The notes: generated from the letters alone by a model not told the origin. A stretch of 37,632 nucleotides of DNA from Cyanobacteriota bacterium (GCA_025362325.1 JANYGO010000312.1:1-37632); one strand, 5' to 3'; positions 15,316-23,987 are shown, numbered from the stretch's first letter. Program-made: numbers and translations.

Positions 15316-15378
15316 TGTGGAAAACTTTCTCCATTCTGTGGAAAACCTCAGACTAGCCTGTGGAAACGCTGTGGAATG
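15316..15378 (-). other. Phased array of four DnaA-box-like sites (candidate origin or DnaA-binding locus)
   Basis: TGTGGAAAA at 15316-15324 and 15337-15345, TGTGGAAAC at 15359-15367 and TGTGGAATG at 15370-15378. The first two are exact complements of TTTTCCACA, the DnaA box described for cyanobacteria; the others differ by one and two bases. All point the same way, with start-to-start steps of 21, 22 and 11 bases, about 2, 2 and 1 helical turns. An A+T-rich stretch with AGAGAAAAAATAAGAAT follows at once, and then STRRs. No dnaA or dnaN gene is in the window. Whether this is oriC, a DnaA-titrating site or a regulatory site cannot be told here. Confidence 0.5.
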
Positions 15379-15430
15379 TTTAGGGAAAAGTTAGAGAAAA
15401 AATAAGAATTGCAAAGGGGAGTTATTGGTC

Positions 15431-15497
15431 AGTTGACAGTTGACCGCTCGACAGTTGACCGCTCGACAGTTGACAGTTGACCGCTCGACAGTTGACA
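15431..15497. repeat. AGTTGAC heptamers interleaved with CGCTCGAC
   Basis: Six AGTTGAC heptamers alternate with three CGCTCGAC octamers. It is the same heptamer family as at 21114-21162 and in the three ~85-bp elements. It lies in the gene-free stretch 15226-15689, directly after the DnaA-box-like array. Confidence 0.85.
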
Positions 15498-15520
15498 GGG
15501 AAGCAGTCAGATTTCATTAA

Positions 15521-15604
15521 TCATTGGTCATTGGTCATTGGTCATTGGTCATTGGTCATCGGTCATTAGTCATTGGTCATTGGTCATTAGTCATTGGTCA
15601 TCGG
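15521..15604. repeat. TCATTGG heptamer STRR, 12 units
   Basis: Twelve tandem heptamers of TCATTGG with a few one-base variants (TCATCGG, TCATTAG). The frame starting at 15524 that runs through it is a product of the repeat, not a gene. Confidence 0.9.
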
Positions 15605-15689
15605 TGTTTTCAGCCCTCTGCCTTCAGCCCTCAACATCCATCCGCTACATCCGTTAAATCCCGCACATTGCTCGTTGCCGAACTTCCTT

Positions 15690-16395
15690 CTAAGAGTGCC
15701 AGTCGGCGGCTTTTTGGCGGATGGTTGCCAATTCTTGGGGCGGCATTTTGTCGAGATTGGCTAAGATAAAGCTCATGCGACCGATCGACTCAAGCTTGTC
15801 CCGGTGGCGCGCCAGGAAGTCCCAATAGAAAAAATTGAATGGACAGGCGTTGTCGCCCGATCGCACTTGGCGATCGAACTTGCACCCACCACAATAATCG
15901 CTCATTTTATTGATGTAATTCGCAGACGCAGCATAGGGTTTCGACGCCAACACACCGCCGTCAGCAAACAAACCCATGCCCAGCACATTAGTCTGCATTA
16001 CCCAGTCATAGGCATCAATAAATGCACTGTGGAACCAGTTTTCTAGCTCTTGGGGCGAGATTCCCGCAATTAGACCAAAATTGCTCAAAATCATCAACCG
16101 CTGGATGTGGTGCGCGTAACCGCTGCCTTCAACCTGAGTTAAAACTTGGCGCAAACAGTTCATATCAGTTTTGCTAGCATCCCAAAAAAACTCCGGCAGC
16201 GGCTGAGTATGGTTGAACCAATTATGCTGAAAATAATCAGCATTTACCTAAAAATACACCGCGAATGTATTCTCGCCAGCCCAGAATTTGGCGGATCAGA
16301 CCTTCGACACCGTTTAAATTTAAGTTGTCGGTGTAGGCTGTTTCCGCAGCTTGAATAACTTCTAAAGGATACAGCAAGCCAATATTCACAGACAT
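15690..16395 (-). pseudogene. Decayed FeS-type photolyase/cryptochrome gene (DPRP family)
   Basis: Two fragments in different frames belong to one gene. The upstream part (ATG at 16395) reads 'NIGLLYPLEVIQAAETAY' and 'LIRQILGWREYIRGVF', then hits a stop near 16245. The downstream part begins in another frame with 'NADYFQHNWFNHTQPLPEFF' and runs through 'DMNCLRQVLTQVEG' to the end. These are the order and motifs of the iron-sulfur bacterial cryptochrome/photolyase (deoxyribodipyrimidine photolyase-related) C-terminal half. The four cluster cysteines survive in 'MNC', 'CGGC' and 'ACPF'. The whole N-terminal half, with the antenna-binding domain, is missing, and a frameshift with loss of a few codons lies near 16240-16250. 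It is therefore very unlikely to be functional. A 157-residue ORF from 16163 is intact but lacks most of the FAD pocket. Confidence 0.85.
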
Positions 16396-16482
16396 TTTTA
16401 TCGGGAAAATTATGTTTTACTTGTGCTAGTTGCGGTCAATTGACAAAATTTAATTGACTGACGAATCGCGAGTTGAAAATTA

Positions 16483-17142
16483 TTATAAACTTTCAGGTTC
16501 TCCGGAAATTTTACTAGAGCATAACATTGATTTCCAAAGATAGGGACACCGACCAGCAAATTTAAATTTAATGTCGGTGTATCCTTCGGATGTTAATAAC
16601 TTTGTCATGGTATCTAATGAAAAAAATTTAATGTGACCGTTATCCCAAAGTACGGTAAAATGTTTGTCTAGTTTGCCAGTAAGAGCTAAAGCCAGGTTTT
16701 TTAAATAGCCGTGATAGGGTGTGGAAATAATTAGCATCCCTCCCGGTTTGAGGCATTTTTTGGCATTTTTTGCCAGTTCTTTCGGATAAAGTAAGTGTTC
16801 GATTACTTCAACGGCTAAGACAACATCAAATGAGTGCACCATATCCGTATCGGGGAGTTCGTAAATATCTGCTTGGAGAAACTGACACTCCGGGAAACTT
16901 TGACGGGAGATGGCAATTCCGGGTGCAGAAGTGTCAACGCCCACAACTTCGCAGCCGTGCTCTGCTATGACGTGACTGAGGCTGCCATTGCCGCAGCCGA
17001 GATCTAAAACTCGCAGTTTTGTGGGGCTGGTCTCCTGAAGTGTCGCCAGCATTTCTAAAAGGGGAGATATCAAATAAGCGTGATGATATCTGGGACGGTT
17101 GTTTGTGTAATAATACGTATAATTGGTAAAGTTTTTTTTCAT
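16483..17142 (-). CDS. Class I SAM-dependent methyltransferase (Methyltransf_11/UbiG-like)
   Basis: 219 residues. SAM motif I 'VLDLGCGNGSLSHVIAEHG' (about 45-63), acidic 'VVGVDTS', motif II 'ADIYELPD', 'FDVVLAVEVIEHLLYPKE' and 'LKPGGMLIISTPYHGYLKN' are textbook and intact. The Tyr-rich start (MKKNFTNYTYYYTNN) and the 'HIKFFS...LL.SEGY' tail resemble methyltransferases acting on sugars or lipids, but the substrate is not readable. The gene stands alone upstream of the photolyase fossil on the same strand. No good ribosome binding site precedes ATG 17142. Confidence 0.8.
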   Translation of the reverse strand: MKKNFTNYTYYYTNNRPRYHHAYLISPLLEMLATLQETSPTKLRVLDLGCGNGSLSHVIAEHGCEVVGVDTSAPGIAISRQSFPECQFLQADIYELPDTDMVHSFDVVLAVEVIEHLLYPKELAKNAKKCLKPGGMLIISTPYHGYLKNLALALTGKLDKHFTVLWDNGHIKFFSLDTMTKLLTSEGYTDIKFKFAGRCPYLWKSMLCSSKISGEPESL

Positions 17143-17808
17143 CGATTAAGCTATGAAGACTATTGCCGAGACCGCAAATTTACGGAAAGTGGGTGCAGAG
17201 TTTGGGTCAATGTTCGCCACCTGACGGGTTGTGAGAGTCGATCGGCGACTCGATCCTCTCATTGTTTGACAGTGAATTGTGGTCACCGAATCAATCGGAT
17301 GTGAAAAGAAATTTTTCACAGGGTGCAAAATCTCTAATCGCCCATTCGATCGGGCCGATCGCGAAGGCATTCGCAAAGAAAAAATCCGCTAGAGCAGGAA
17401 TTATCTTTCGATCGCTAGCCGGAGACAGAACTGTTTGCCTCTGACCTTCGGCGACAACCGTGCATCCCTGCGATTCTACCTTCAAGGAACAGCGGTCTGT
17501 CAACCCGAAACTTTTTTGCAGCCTGGAAAATTTGGGCGCGGGCGCGATCGTCATGTGTAGGTCGATCCGAGAAGGGAAGCTCCCAGTGTGACCGAAATCA
17601 CAGGCATTTGCCAAACAAATTGCTGAGTATCTTTAAGTGAAGACACTTAGAATCGAGATTACTACACTGGCTTCTATAATTGTGTTTAACTGTGGTTCCG
17701 AAGCTGTGTTGTCCCGTCAGCAGATCGCCCCAGACAGGTTCCCGCTTTCGCTTGGTTTATTACACTATGGTCGCTGTTGGGTGTTGCACCTTAATTTAGA
17801 TATTTCCT
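17143..17808. other. 666-base intergenic region, no gene supported
   Basis: It lies between the divergent methyltransferase (16483-17142) and histidine kinase (17809). Frames up to about 107 codons occur on the minus strand but have no recognisable family, poor starts and atypical composition. A short dyad AAGTG/CACTT near 17634-17650 and a TATAAT-like TTCTATAATT near 17674 could belong to the kinase promoter. A small RNA cannot be excluded. Confidence 0.4.
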
Positions 17809-19863
17809 ATGGTTAAGTTAGGTCAATCCTCCTTTCGCCGTATTTTACTGTCGCGGATTTTGTTGCTCAGCGTACCTGTTTTACTGGTGGGGGAGTATGT
17901 TACCTATCGCAAGGCACGCTCGACGCTTCTGGAAACTGCTCGTCAAAACTTGACAGAAAGTGCCGTCAGAAAAGCAGAAACTATTGAACAGTGGGCCAAA
18001 TCCCTGAAGTCGAATCTGATTGGTGCTTCGGAAAACTCGATGTTGCAGTCTGTAGAGCCGAAGGATTATCAAAAGTTTATCGCGCAATTAGGGCAGCGGT
18101 TGCCAGCGCAGGTTGATTGCTTGCAATTGACTAATTTACAGACAAATCAAGTGATAGCCAGCACTTGCGGGCAGCAGTCGATTCAGTCCCTGCCTCCCAA
18201 TTTTTGGCCGCGAGTGCAGCAGCAGCAAACGCTGCTGGATGACAAGAGCGTTTACATCAGTCTGGCGTGGCCTATGCAGCGACAGGGGAAAGCAAACAAC
18301 AAAAAGCTGGCTTTGGGTGCGGAAGATTTTCCCGAGGCTGGTAAAGAAGGCCGCGACAGCCAAGTGAGTTTGGTGTTGAGCGCTCCTGTTTACATTCGTC
18401 GCGGCAACAGCCGACAGTTGAGTTATGCTTTGAGTTTGCAGTCTGCCCTGCCGGTGCAAACCAGCGCTCCCAAGGGTTCTCTAGCCGGCTACACGGTGGC
18501 GATCGACCAAGATGGGACGATTTTGGCGCACCCGAATATCAACCGCGTCGGCCGCAATATCGACCAAGAAGCAGATGCCGATCGACTAAAAAGTATTGTC
18601 AGAAGGGCGATCGCCGGCGGACAAGCTTTTCTCCACCTGTTTTCCTTTGACAAAAATGGTGTAGAGTTGCTCGCAGGATACGCTGCTATCCCGAGTCCTT
18701 CCACTAAAGAGGAAAACAGCAAGTGGATTATTTTAGCTGTCTCTCGTTTAGATAGCGCTCTGTCGGGTTTGGAAGAAATTCAGCAAGTTTTATTTAATTT
18801 AATTGTTGGCTTGGTTGCTGCTAGTGTCATCGCCACTTTATATCTGTCTCGCGACTTGGCGCGTCCTTTGGAAAAACTGAGAGACTACGCGCTGAAAGTG
18901 GATACAGAAGCGCCGCAAGCAGTGCCGCAAAATTTCCAAATCAGGGAATTCAATCAACTATCAGAAGCACTCAATAGCATGGTGCAACGCCTGAGATCCT
19001 GGGCCACAGAATTGGAAGTCGCAACCAAGGAAGCGCAAGTTGCCAATCAGTTAAAAAATGAATTTTTGGGCAATATTTCTCACGAATTGAGAACGCCGCT
19101 CAACGGGATTATTGGTTTTATTCAAATTGTGCGGGACGGCTACTGCGATGACCGAGATGAAGAGATGGAGTTCTTGCAGCGGGCTCACGACTCAGCAATG
19201 CAATTGCTGAATATTATTAATGATATTTTGGATATTGCTAAAATAGAATCCGGCACCTTCTCGCTGATGTTAGAAATAGTTGATATTACCCAGGTACTTG
19301 AAGACGCGATTGATTTGCAAGCAACTCAAATTCAGGAAAAAGGTTTGAAATTAAGCTTGCCAGCTCCTCACGATCCGATTATTGTTCATGCCGATCCAGA
19401 GAAGCTAAAACAAGTTTTTTTGAACGTGTTGAGCAATGCTGTTAAGTTTACCGAGTCGGGCAGCATTAGTATATCCGTGCGGCTAGAATCAAGGACTAAT
19501 TCTGCTGGTTTTAACGGCAGTGGGCCGGAAAGTGCGATCGCTCAGAACGCTCAAAGCGATTGGGTGGTGGTGACGATTAAAGATACGGGAATTGGTATCG
19601 ATCCGGCTCAGCAGCAGAAATTGTTTCAACCTTTTGTGATGGCTGACGGTTCTACAACTCGCAGGTTTGGCGGTAACGGTTTGGGCTTGGCTATCTCGCG
19701 CAGGATTATGGAATCTATGATCGGAAGCATTACCCTGCACAGCGTTGGTGTGAATCTAGGTACTTCGGTAATGATTTCTTTACCTGTCAATCAGCAGTCC
19801 AGTTTTTATTTTCACAGCCAGGATTTGGTGACGGAAAAGGGAAATTTCAAAAATTTTGAGTGA
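17809..19863 (+). CDS. Cache-HAMP sensor histidine kinase
   Basis: 684 residues. Membrane segments at about 11-29 and 325-346 flank a ~295-residue periplasmic sensor resembling a double Cache domain ('GYTVAIDQDGTILAHPNINR', 'GVELLAGYAAIPS'). A HAMP linker follows ('DLARPLEKLRDYALKVD'), then HisKA with phospho-acceptor H425 in 'NISHELRTPLNGIIGF', and HATPase_c with the N box 'NVLSNAVKFTESG', G1 'DTGIGI' and G2 'GGNGLGLAISRRIM'. It autophosphorylates on His and passes the phosphate to a response regulator; none is adjacent. The ligand is unknown. It is convergent with the Gfo/Idh/MocA gene, whose stop is 31 bases away. Confidence 0.92.
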   Translation: MVKLGQSSFRRILLSRILLLSVPVLLVGEYVTYRKARSTLLETARQNLTESAVRKAETIEQWAKSLKSNLIGASENSMLQSVEPKDYQKFIAQLGQRLPAQVDCLQLTNLQTNQVIASTCGQQSIQSLPPNFWPRVQQQQTLLDDKSVYISLAWPMQRQGKANNKKLALGAEDFPEAGKEGRDSQVSLVLSAPVYIRRGNSRQLSYALSLQSALPVQTSAPKGSLAGYTVAIDQDGTILAHPNINRVGRNIDQEADADRLKSIVRRAIAGGQAFLHLFSFDKNGVELLAGYAAIPSPSTKEENSKWIILAVSRLDSALSGLEEIQQVLFNLIVGLVAASVIATLYLSRDLARPLEKLRDYALKVDTEAPQAVPQNFQIREFNQLSEALNSMVQRLRSWATELEVATKEAQVANQLKNEFLGNISHELRTPLNGIIGFIQIVRDGYCDDRDEEMEFLQRAHDSAMQLLNIINDILDIAKIESGTFSLMLEIVDITQVLEDAIDLQATQIQEKGLKLSLPAPHDPIIVHADPEKLKQVFLNVLSNAVKFTESGSISISVRLESRTNSAGFNGSGPESAIAQNAQSDWVVVTIKDTGIGIDPAQQQKLFQPFVMADGSTTRRFGGNGLGLAISRRIMESMIGSITLHSVGVNLGTSVMISLPVNQQSSFYFHSQDLVTEKGNFKNFE

Positions 19864-19894
19864 TTTTTCCCAGGGAAAATCTCAAATCTAAAAT

Positions 19895-20998
19895 CTAAAA
19901 TAGCATGAGGGGCTGTCCGCCGACTTCGAGGGATTTGCTCAAAGCGCTGAGAATGCGGATTAATTCTACGGAGCCGGAGCCGGAAGAGGTAGGACAAGGG
20001 GTATTTGTTTGCACGCAGTTAAGGAAACGATCGCACACTCGGCGCAGCGGTTCTACTTGTTCTAAACTTAATATGTCGCGACTTGCGATGCTAGTATTTG
20101 GCTGCGGTACGCGCTGCGAAGCTATCCCGTAGGGAATCGCACTTTCCCAAAAATTCTGCTCTTCGCCCCCCCGATTTGAACTACCGCGCTGCAAAATCAG
20201 GGGAGTTTCCGGCAACATTTCATCAAAAATCAAAGTTCCCAAACTACCGACAACAGTTAAGCGCCTTTGTTTGTCGGGATTTAGCCAGCACAGGTGAATG
20301 AATGCTTGAAATCCGTCGGGATAAGTCAGCGTTACCCAAACTAAATCTGCTAATCCTGGTTCTTGATTTATTCCTTCTTCACTCTGACTTGTGACTTCTG
20401 ACTTGGGAAATACAGTCCCCGTAGCGCTGACTTGAATTGGGCTTTGTTCTAGCCAAGTGTTGAAAATAGCGATATCGTGAACGGCCAAGTCCCAAAGGGC
20501 ATCAACGTCGTGTCGCACCGGTTCAAAATGAGTGCGCTGGGCGTAACCGTAGCGCAATTTTCCGAGTTGATGCTGCTGAATAATCCTTTGGCCGCGATCG
20601 ACTGCGGGATGGAACAGATAAGTATGGTCAACTAATAGTTGCCGCTGCTGTTTTTGGGCTAATTCGCAGAGTTCTATTGCTTCACTGAGGTTGAGGGCGA
20701 GGGGTTTTTCTACTAAAACGTGGTAGCTTTGTTGCAGGGCTGTTGCTGCGAGGGTGTAGTGTGTGGAAGCTGGAGTGGCGATCGCCACAGCATCCAGTCC
20801 CGGCAATCCTTGCAATTGTGACCAATTGGTAGCTAGCATCACCGAGGCATCGAGATTAAACTGTTTTTGGACAGCCACCAACGCATCTCGATTTGGGTCT
20901 ATCACTGCTAAAACTTGACTGTTGGGATGTTCAAGAAAATTGCGAATTAAGTTAACTCCCCAGCGGCCCGCACCCAATACAGCTATTCCGATTTTCAT
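19895..20998 (-). CDS. Gfo/Idh/MocA family NAD(P)-dependent oxidoreductase
   Basis: 367 residues. The N-terminal Rossmann fold has 'IGIAVLGAGRWGVNLIRNFL' (GxGxxG, about 3-22), then 'LDAVAIATPASTHYTLA' and 'HVLVEKPLALNLSEAIELCE' with the conserved EKP motif (about 90-109). 'VRHDVDALWDLAVHDIAIFN' carries the D.xxHD-type catalytic segment. The family oxidises or reduces sugars or related alcohols; many such cyanobacterial proteins act on UDP-sugars. Residues about 287-297 ('AIPYGIASQRV') are encoded by a dispersed 34-bp repeat in antisense, and the last two residues and TAG stop by a CTAAAAT repeat. The protein is probably still active, because the insert falls in a C-terminal loop. Confidence 0.85.
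   Translation of the reverse strand: MKIGIAVLGAGRWGVNLIRNFLEHPNSQVLAVIDPNRDALVAVQKQFNLDASVMLATNWSQLQGLPGLDAVAIATPASTHYTLAATALQQSYHVLVEKPLALNLSEAIELCELAQKQQRQLLVDHTYLFHPAVDRGQRIIQQHQLGKLRYGYAQRTHFEPVRHDVDALWDLAVHDIAIFNTWLEQSPIQVSATGTVFPKSEVTSQSEEGINQEPGLADLVWVTLTYPDGFQAFIHLCWLNPDKQRRLTVVGSLGTLIFDEMLPETPLILQRGSSNRGGEEQNFWESAIPYGIASQRVPQPNTSIASRDILSLEQVEPLRRVCDRFLNCVQTNTPCPTSSGSGSVELIRILSALSKSLEVGGQPLMLF
20107..20140 (+). repeat. 34-bp small dispersed repeat inside the oxidoreductase gene
   Basis: Identical at 32 of 34 positions to 2395-2428. Here the gene is on the opposite strand, so it is translated as AIPYGIASQRV instead of VRAAKLSRREW. Both orientations are free of stop codons in the frame used. 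Confidence 0.8.
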
Positions 20999-21113
20999 TG
21001 ATTATAAATTTCAAAAATCGCACAGTAATTATAACATAATTTGTAATTTTTAGGTTTCTTTTAATACTAAAGATTTCCAATTCTAATTCCCAATTCCCAA
21101 TGACTAATAACTA

Positions 21114-21162
21114 CTGCCAACTGTCAACTGTCAACTGTCAACTGTCAACTGCCAACTGTCAA
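21114..21162. repeat. CTGTCAA heptamer STRR, 7 units
   Basis: Seven heptamers of CTG(T/C)CAA. The last codons and the TGA stop of the RNase III gene (21145-21147) lie inside it. Confidence 0.9.
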
Positions 21163-21852
21163 CTGACTAAAAGCTGCCTGAGCCGCTGCTTGTTCCGCTG
21201 CTTTGATCGATCGACCTTTTCCCTCTGCTACCAAATCTCCCTGAATGTGAACCTCGGCGGTAAAACGATCCTCGCCGCCCTGTACTGTCCCCGTTTCTCG
21301 CACGGTATATTTGGGCAAAGTTTTGTATTTACCTTGAGTCAACTCTTGGAGAGCAGCTTTGTAATTTTGGCGGGCCGGATCGCTACGAATTTCCGCCGCT
21401 AAGCGTTGAAAGTGACCGTCGAGCCAAGGGCGAATTAATTCTAACGTCTGGGCGCTCAAATAAAGGGCGGCGAGTAAGGCTTCCAAAGCATCCGCCAGCC
21501 GGGGTACGGCGCCTGTTTTGTCTGCGGCGGCGCTGCTGGAAACAATTAAATAGCGATCGAACCCGTAACTTTCAGCGATTTTAGCAAGAATGCGATCGCT
21601 CACCAAGATCGATCGAATAGCAGCAAATTCTCCCACTGTACAGTCAGGATAAATCTCAAACAACAATTCAGACGCCGCCAGCCGCACCACTGCATCCCCG
21701 ACAAACTCTAGTTGCTCATAATTTGCCTTAGCTGACGCACTCGCATGAGTCAAAGCTAAATCGACCAGATGCCATTTAATCGCAGCATCCTTCGACAGTC
21801 CCAACTTTAAAATTAAAGTTTCAAGTTGCTTTTGGCGACCCGGATAAATCAT
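21145..21852 (-). CDS. rnc: Ribonuclease III
   Basis: 235 residues. The catalytic domain carries the family signature 'EQLEFVGDAVVRLAASELLF' (about 46-65) and the second acidic cluster 'LADALEALLAALYL' (about 112-125), which together supply the Mg2+-binding Asp and Glu residues. A double-stranded RNA-binding domain follows (about 163-230: 'NYKAALQELTQ', 'YTVRETGT', 'GKGRSIKAAEQAAAQAAF'). It cleaves dsRNA in rRNA and mRNA processing. The natural C-terminus ends near 'QAAF'; the last seven residues, SQLTVGS, and the TGA stop are encoded by the CTGTCAA heptamer array. It is upstream of nothing on its strand but sits next to rnpB, also minus-strand. Confidence 0.92.
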   Translation of the reverse strand: MIYPGRQKQLETLILKLGLSKDAAIKWHLVDLALTHASASAKANYEQLEFVGDAVVRLAASELLFEIYPDCTVGEFAAIRSILVSDRILAKIAESYGFDRYLIVSSSAAADKTGAVPRLADALEALLAALYLSAQTLELIRPWLDGHFQRLAAEIRSDPARQNYKAALQELTQGKYKTLPKYTVRETGTVQGGEDRFTAEVHIQGDLVAEGKGRSIKAAEQAAAQAAFSQLTVGS

Positions 21853-22106
21853 ACTATTCTAGATTTGAGATTTGAGATTTGATAATTGGGAATAACTGAT
21901 TGCTATCATGGTTTTAAACTTGTCTATAGTTGCATTTTTTTAGTAAAATTGGTATCAGATTCATATTCCTCAAAAAACTTTGCCTGAAAAAACTAAATTC
22001 ATCCTAGGGTACGCCATCAGCGACTTACCCTAAATACTTCTCCCGGTGCTAGCGGCGCTAAATATTCCCGCTTTGTAGACTACCGAGCACCTTACTCAAG
22101 ATTTGG

Positions 22107-22546
22107 GGGGAAAAAGTCGGACATAAGCCGGGTTCTGTTATCTCAACTGCAAGCAGTTTTCGACGGCAGTTATCTATCTGGGACGCCTGTTACCAGACGC
22201 CTCAAGCGGTACCAAAAAACGGAACTGGTAAAAAACCAACCATAGTTCCTCCGACCTTGCTCCCAACCGGGGTTTACCGAGCCAGCACCTCTCGATGCTG
22301 CTGGTGCGCTCTTACCGCACCTTTGCACCCTTACCCCTAAAATTTTTTGAAGTTCGATGTTCGATTTTTGATGCAATCTCAAATCTCAAATCTCAAATCT
22401 CAAATTGGGGGCGGTATCTTTCTGTGGCACTATCCTCACGATCGCTCGCACTGGGCGTTACCCAGCAAGTTTGGTTTTTCAGGAGCCCGGACTTTCCTCA
22501 GACAAGCTTTCGCTAATCTGCAACCGCCTGCGCCTACTTTTTCCCC
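22107..22546 (-). ncRNA. rnpB: RNase P RNA (type A, cyanobacterial)
   Basis: On the minus strand the conserved blocks appear in order: GAGGAAAGTCCGGGCTCC (P3/CR-I side), ACAGAAAGATACCGCC (CR-II/III), GGTAAGGGTGCAAAGGTGCG followed by GTAAGAGCGCACC (P11/CR-III), and near the 3' end AGAACCCGGCTTATGTCCGA (CR-V and P4 strand). The 5' GGGGAAAAAGT and 3' ACTTTTTCCCC ends form a long P1 helix, which sets the borders. Total length is about 440 nucleotides. The P12 region, between ACCGCC and GGGGTAAGGG, is replaced by a TTTGAGA heptamer array (22375-22408) plus an A+T-rich segment. It is the catalytic RNA that matures tRNA 5' ends. Exact ends are estimates. Confidence 0.93.
22375..22408. repeat. AAATCTC heptamer STRR inside rnpB
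   Basis: Four to five tandem AAATCTC units (plus strand) fall in the P12 helix region of RNase P RNA. Insertion of STRRs at this place is known from heterocyst-forming cyanobacteria. Confidence 0.9.
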
Positions 22547-22735
22547 AGATTTATTGTACATGAACCGAAGCATCTCCCCACTAAAATAAATCACAGCTAA
22601 CAAACATATCAAGTTTGCCAAGAAGTTTATAGCGATTTTAAAACAATTTATTCCCTTGAATGCACCGCACTTTTTACTTATGTCAAGTACAAATAAACCG
22701 ATTTTGGTAGGGGTGTACCTAGAGATACTGCCCTC

Positions 22736-23899
22736 TCAGTCATCTTTGATAGTAGAAAAATTTTCAAACCAGCCGCGCCGCCAGAAGAAGTAAATTAAAG
22801 TAGAGGCGATCGCGATCATCAGCCCCCAACAAAGCGGATAGCCAAAATACCAATTCAGTTCCGGCATATTCAATGGCGATTTCTCTGTATTGAAATTCAT
22901 CCCGTACACTCCCACCACAAAAGTTAAGGGAATAAATATCGTCGAAATCACCGTCAGCAATTTCATGATTTCATTCATCTTATTGCCAACCGAAGACAAG
23001 TAAACATCCATCAAACCCGAAGAAAGTTCCCGGTAAGTTTCCACCATATCCATCACCTGCACCGTGTGATCGTAACAGTCGCGCAGGTAAACTCGCACCT
23101 CTGGACTAATCAAATCGCTGCTATCGCGAATTAGCACGTTAATTGCATCCCGCTGCGGCCAAATTGCGCGGCGTAGCGTCAGCAATTCTCGCCGGATTTT
23201 ATAAATCTTTTCCAGAGTTTTTCGGGTAGGGCGCACCACCACTTCATCCTCTAATTCTTCAATCCGCTCTCCGTAAATTTCTAATACAGGGAAAAATCCA
23301 TCTATAATCGAATCTAGGAGAGTATAAGCCAGATAATCGGCTCCGTGCTTGCGAATAGTTCCTTGTCCTTTGCGAATGCGATCGCGCACGGGGCCAAAAC
23401 AATCATAGTCCGGTTCTTCCTGAACAGTTAACAGGTAATGCTTGCCCAAAATAAAACTTACTTGTTCTTTATGAAAATTATCTGAATTCGGCTTAACCAT
23501 CACCATCCAGGCAATGATTAAAATGTGTTCTTCATAGTCTACAACTTTAGGGCGCTGGGGAACATTAACTACATCTTCTTGAGCCATTACGTGCAAATTA
23601 AACACTTCGCCCATTTGCCGCCAAGTTTCTTTATTTCCCAATCCCAACATATCAACCCAAGAAACAGATGCTGTATCTAAATAGGCAGCAGCTTCTTTGG
23701 GATTTGCCAATTGGGCGCGAGTAGCTGCTGTGTCGCAATAGTCAATTAATACAATCTCGGGAGGTGGCGCATCTGGTTCTAAGTCGAGAGTTCCTGGCGG
23801 CGCCCCCGGATCGTCGTAAAAATAGTCAACGTAGGAATCATCATCATCTTTAATTGGTTTTGTAACTGCACTAGAAGTATGTATGTTTTTGTATATCAT
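22736..23899 (-). CDS. corA: CorA-type Mg2+/Co2+ transporter
   Basis: 387 residues from ATG 23899, chosen because AGGAAG stands seven bases upstream; an ATG eight codons earlier (23923) has no such site. The N-terminus is acidic ('KDDDDSYVDYFYDD'). The cytoplasmic funnel has long helices ('EIYGERIEELEDEVV', 'RRELLTLRRAIWPQRDAINV'). The two C-terminal membrane helices include the signature 'FVVGVYGMNFN' (GMN motif), and the protein ends 'FFWRRGWFENFSTIKDD'. CorA forms a pentameric inner-membrane channel for Mg2+ and sometimes Co2+ or Ni2+. It is a single gene between rnpB and the large PAS kinase. Confidence 0.92.
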   Translation of the reverse strand: MIYKNIHTSSAVTKPIKDDDDSYVDYFYDDPGAPPGTLDLEPDAPPPEIVLIDYCDTAATRAQLANPKEAAAYLDTASVSWVDMLGLGNKETWRQMGEVFNLHVMAQEDVVNVPQRPKVVDYEEHILIIAWMVMVKPNSDNFHKEQVSFILGKHYLLTVQEEPDYDCFGPVRDRIRKGQGTIRKHGADYLAYTLLDSIIDGFFPVLEIYGERIEELEDEVVVRPTRKTLEKIYKIRRELLTLRRAIWPQRDAINVLIRDSSDLISPEVRVYLRDCYDHTVQVMDMVETYRELSSGLMDVYLSSVGNKMNEIMKLLTVISTIFIPLTFVVGVYGMNFNTEKSPLNMPELNWYFGYPLCWGLMIAIASTLIYFFWRRGWFENFSTIKDD

Positions 23900-23955
23900 G
23901 TCTATCTTCCTGACTTTTAGCATCTTTAATTAGGTTATCACTTTTTTTCTACAGC

Positions 23956-23987
23956 TACCAATTACCAATTACCAATTACCAATTACC
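23956..23987. repeat. TACCAAT heptamer STRR, 4.5 units
   Basis: Four TACCAAT heptamers plus TACC. The TAA stop of the PAS kinase (23983-23985, minus strand) is part of the array. It lies in the 83-base gap before corA. Confidence 0.9.

Noticed and set aside
15431-15604. CRISPR-like appearance of regular repeats
   Set aside because: The units are directly adjacent heptamers or octamers without unique spacers, and no cas genes are present.
15524-15769. Open frame with tandem VIGHWSL-type peptide
   Set aside because: It is the translation of the TCATTGG heptamer array and runs antisense into the photolyase fossil.
17291-17614. 107-codon minus-strand open frame in the long intergenic region
   Set aside because: No family, no ribosome binding site, and composition unlike the neighbouring genes.
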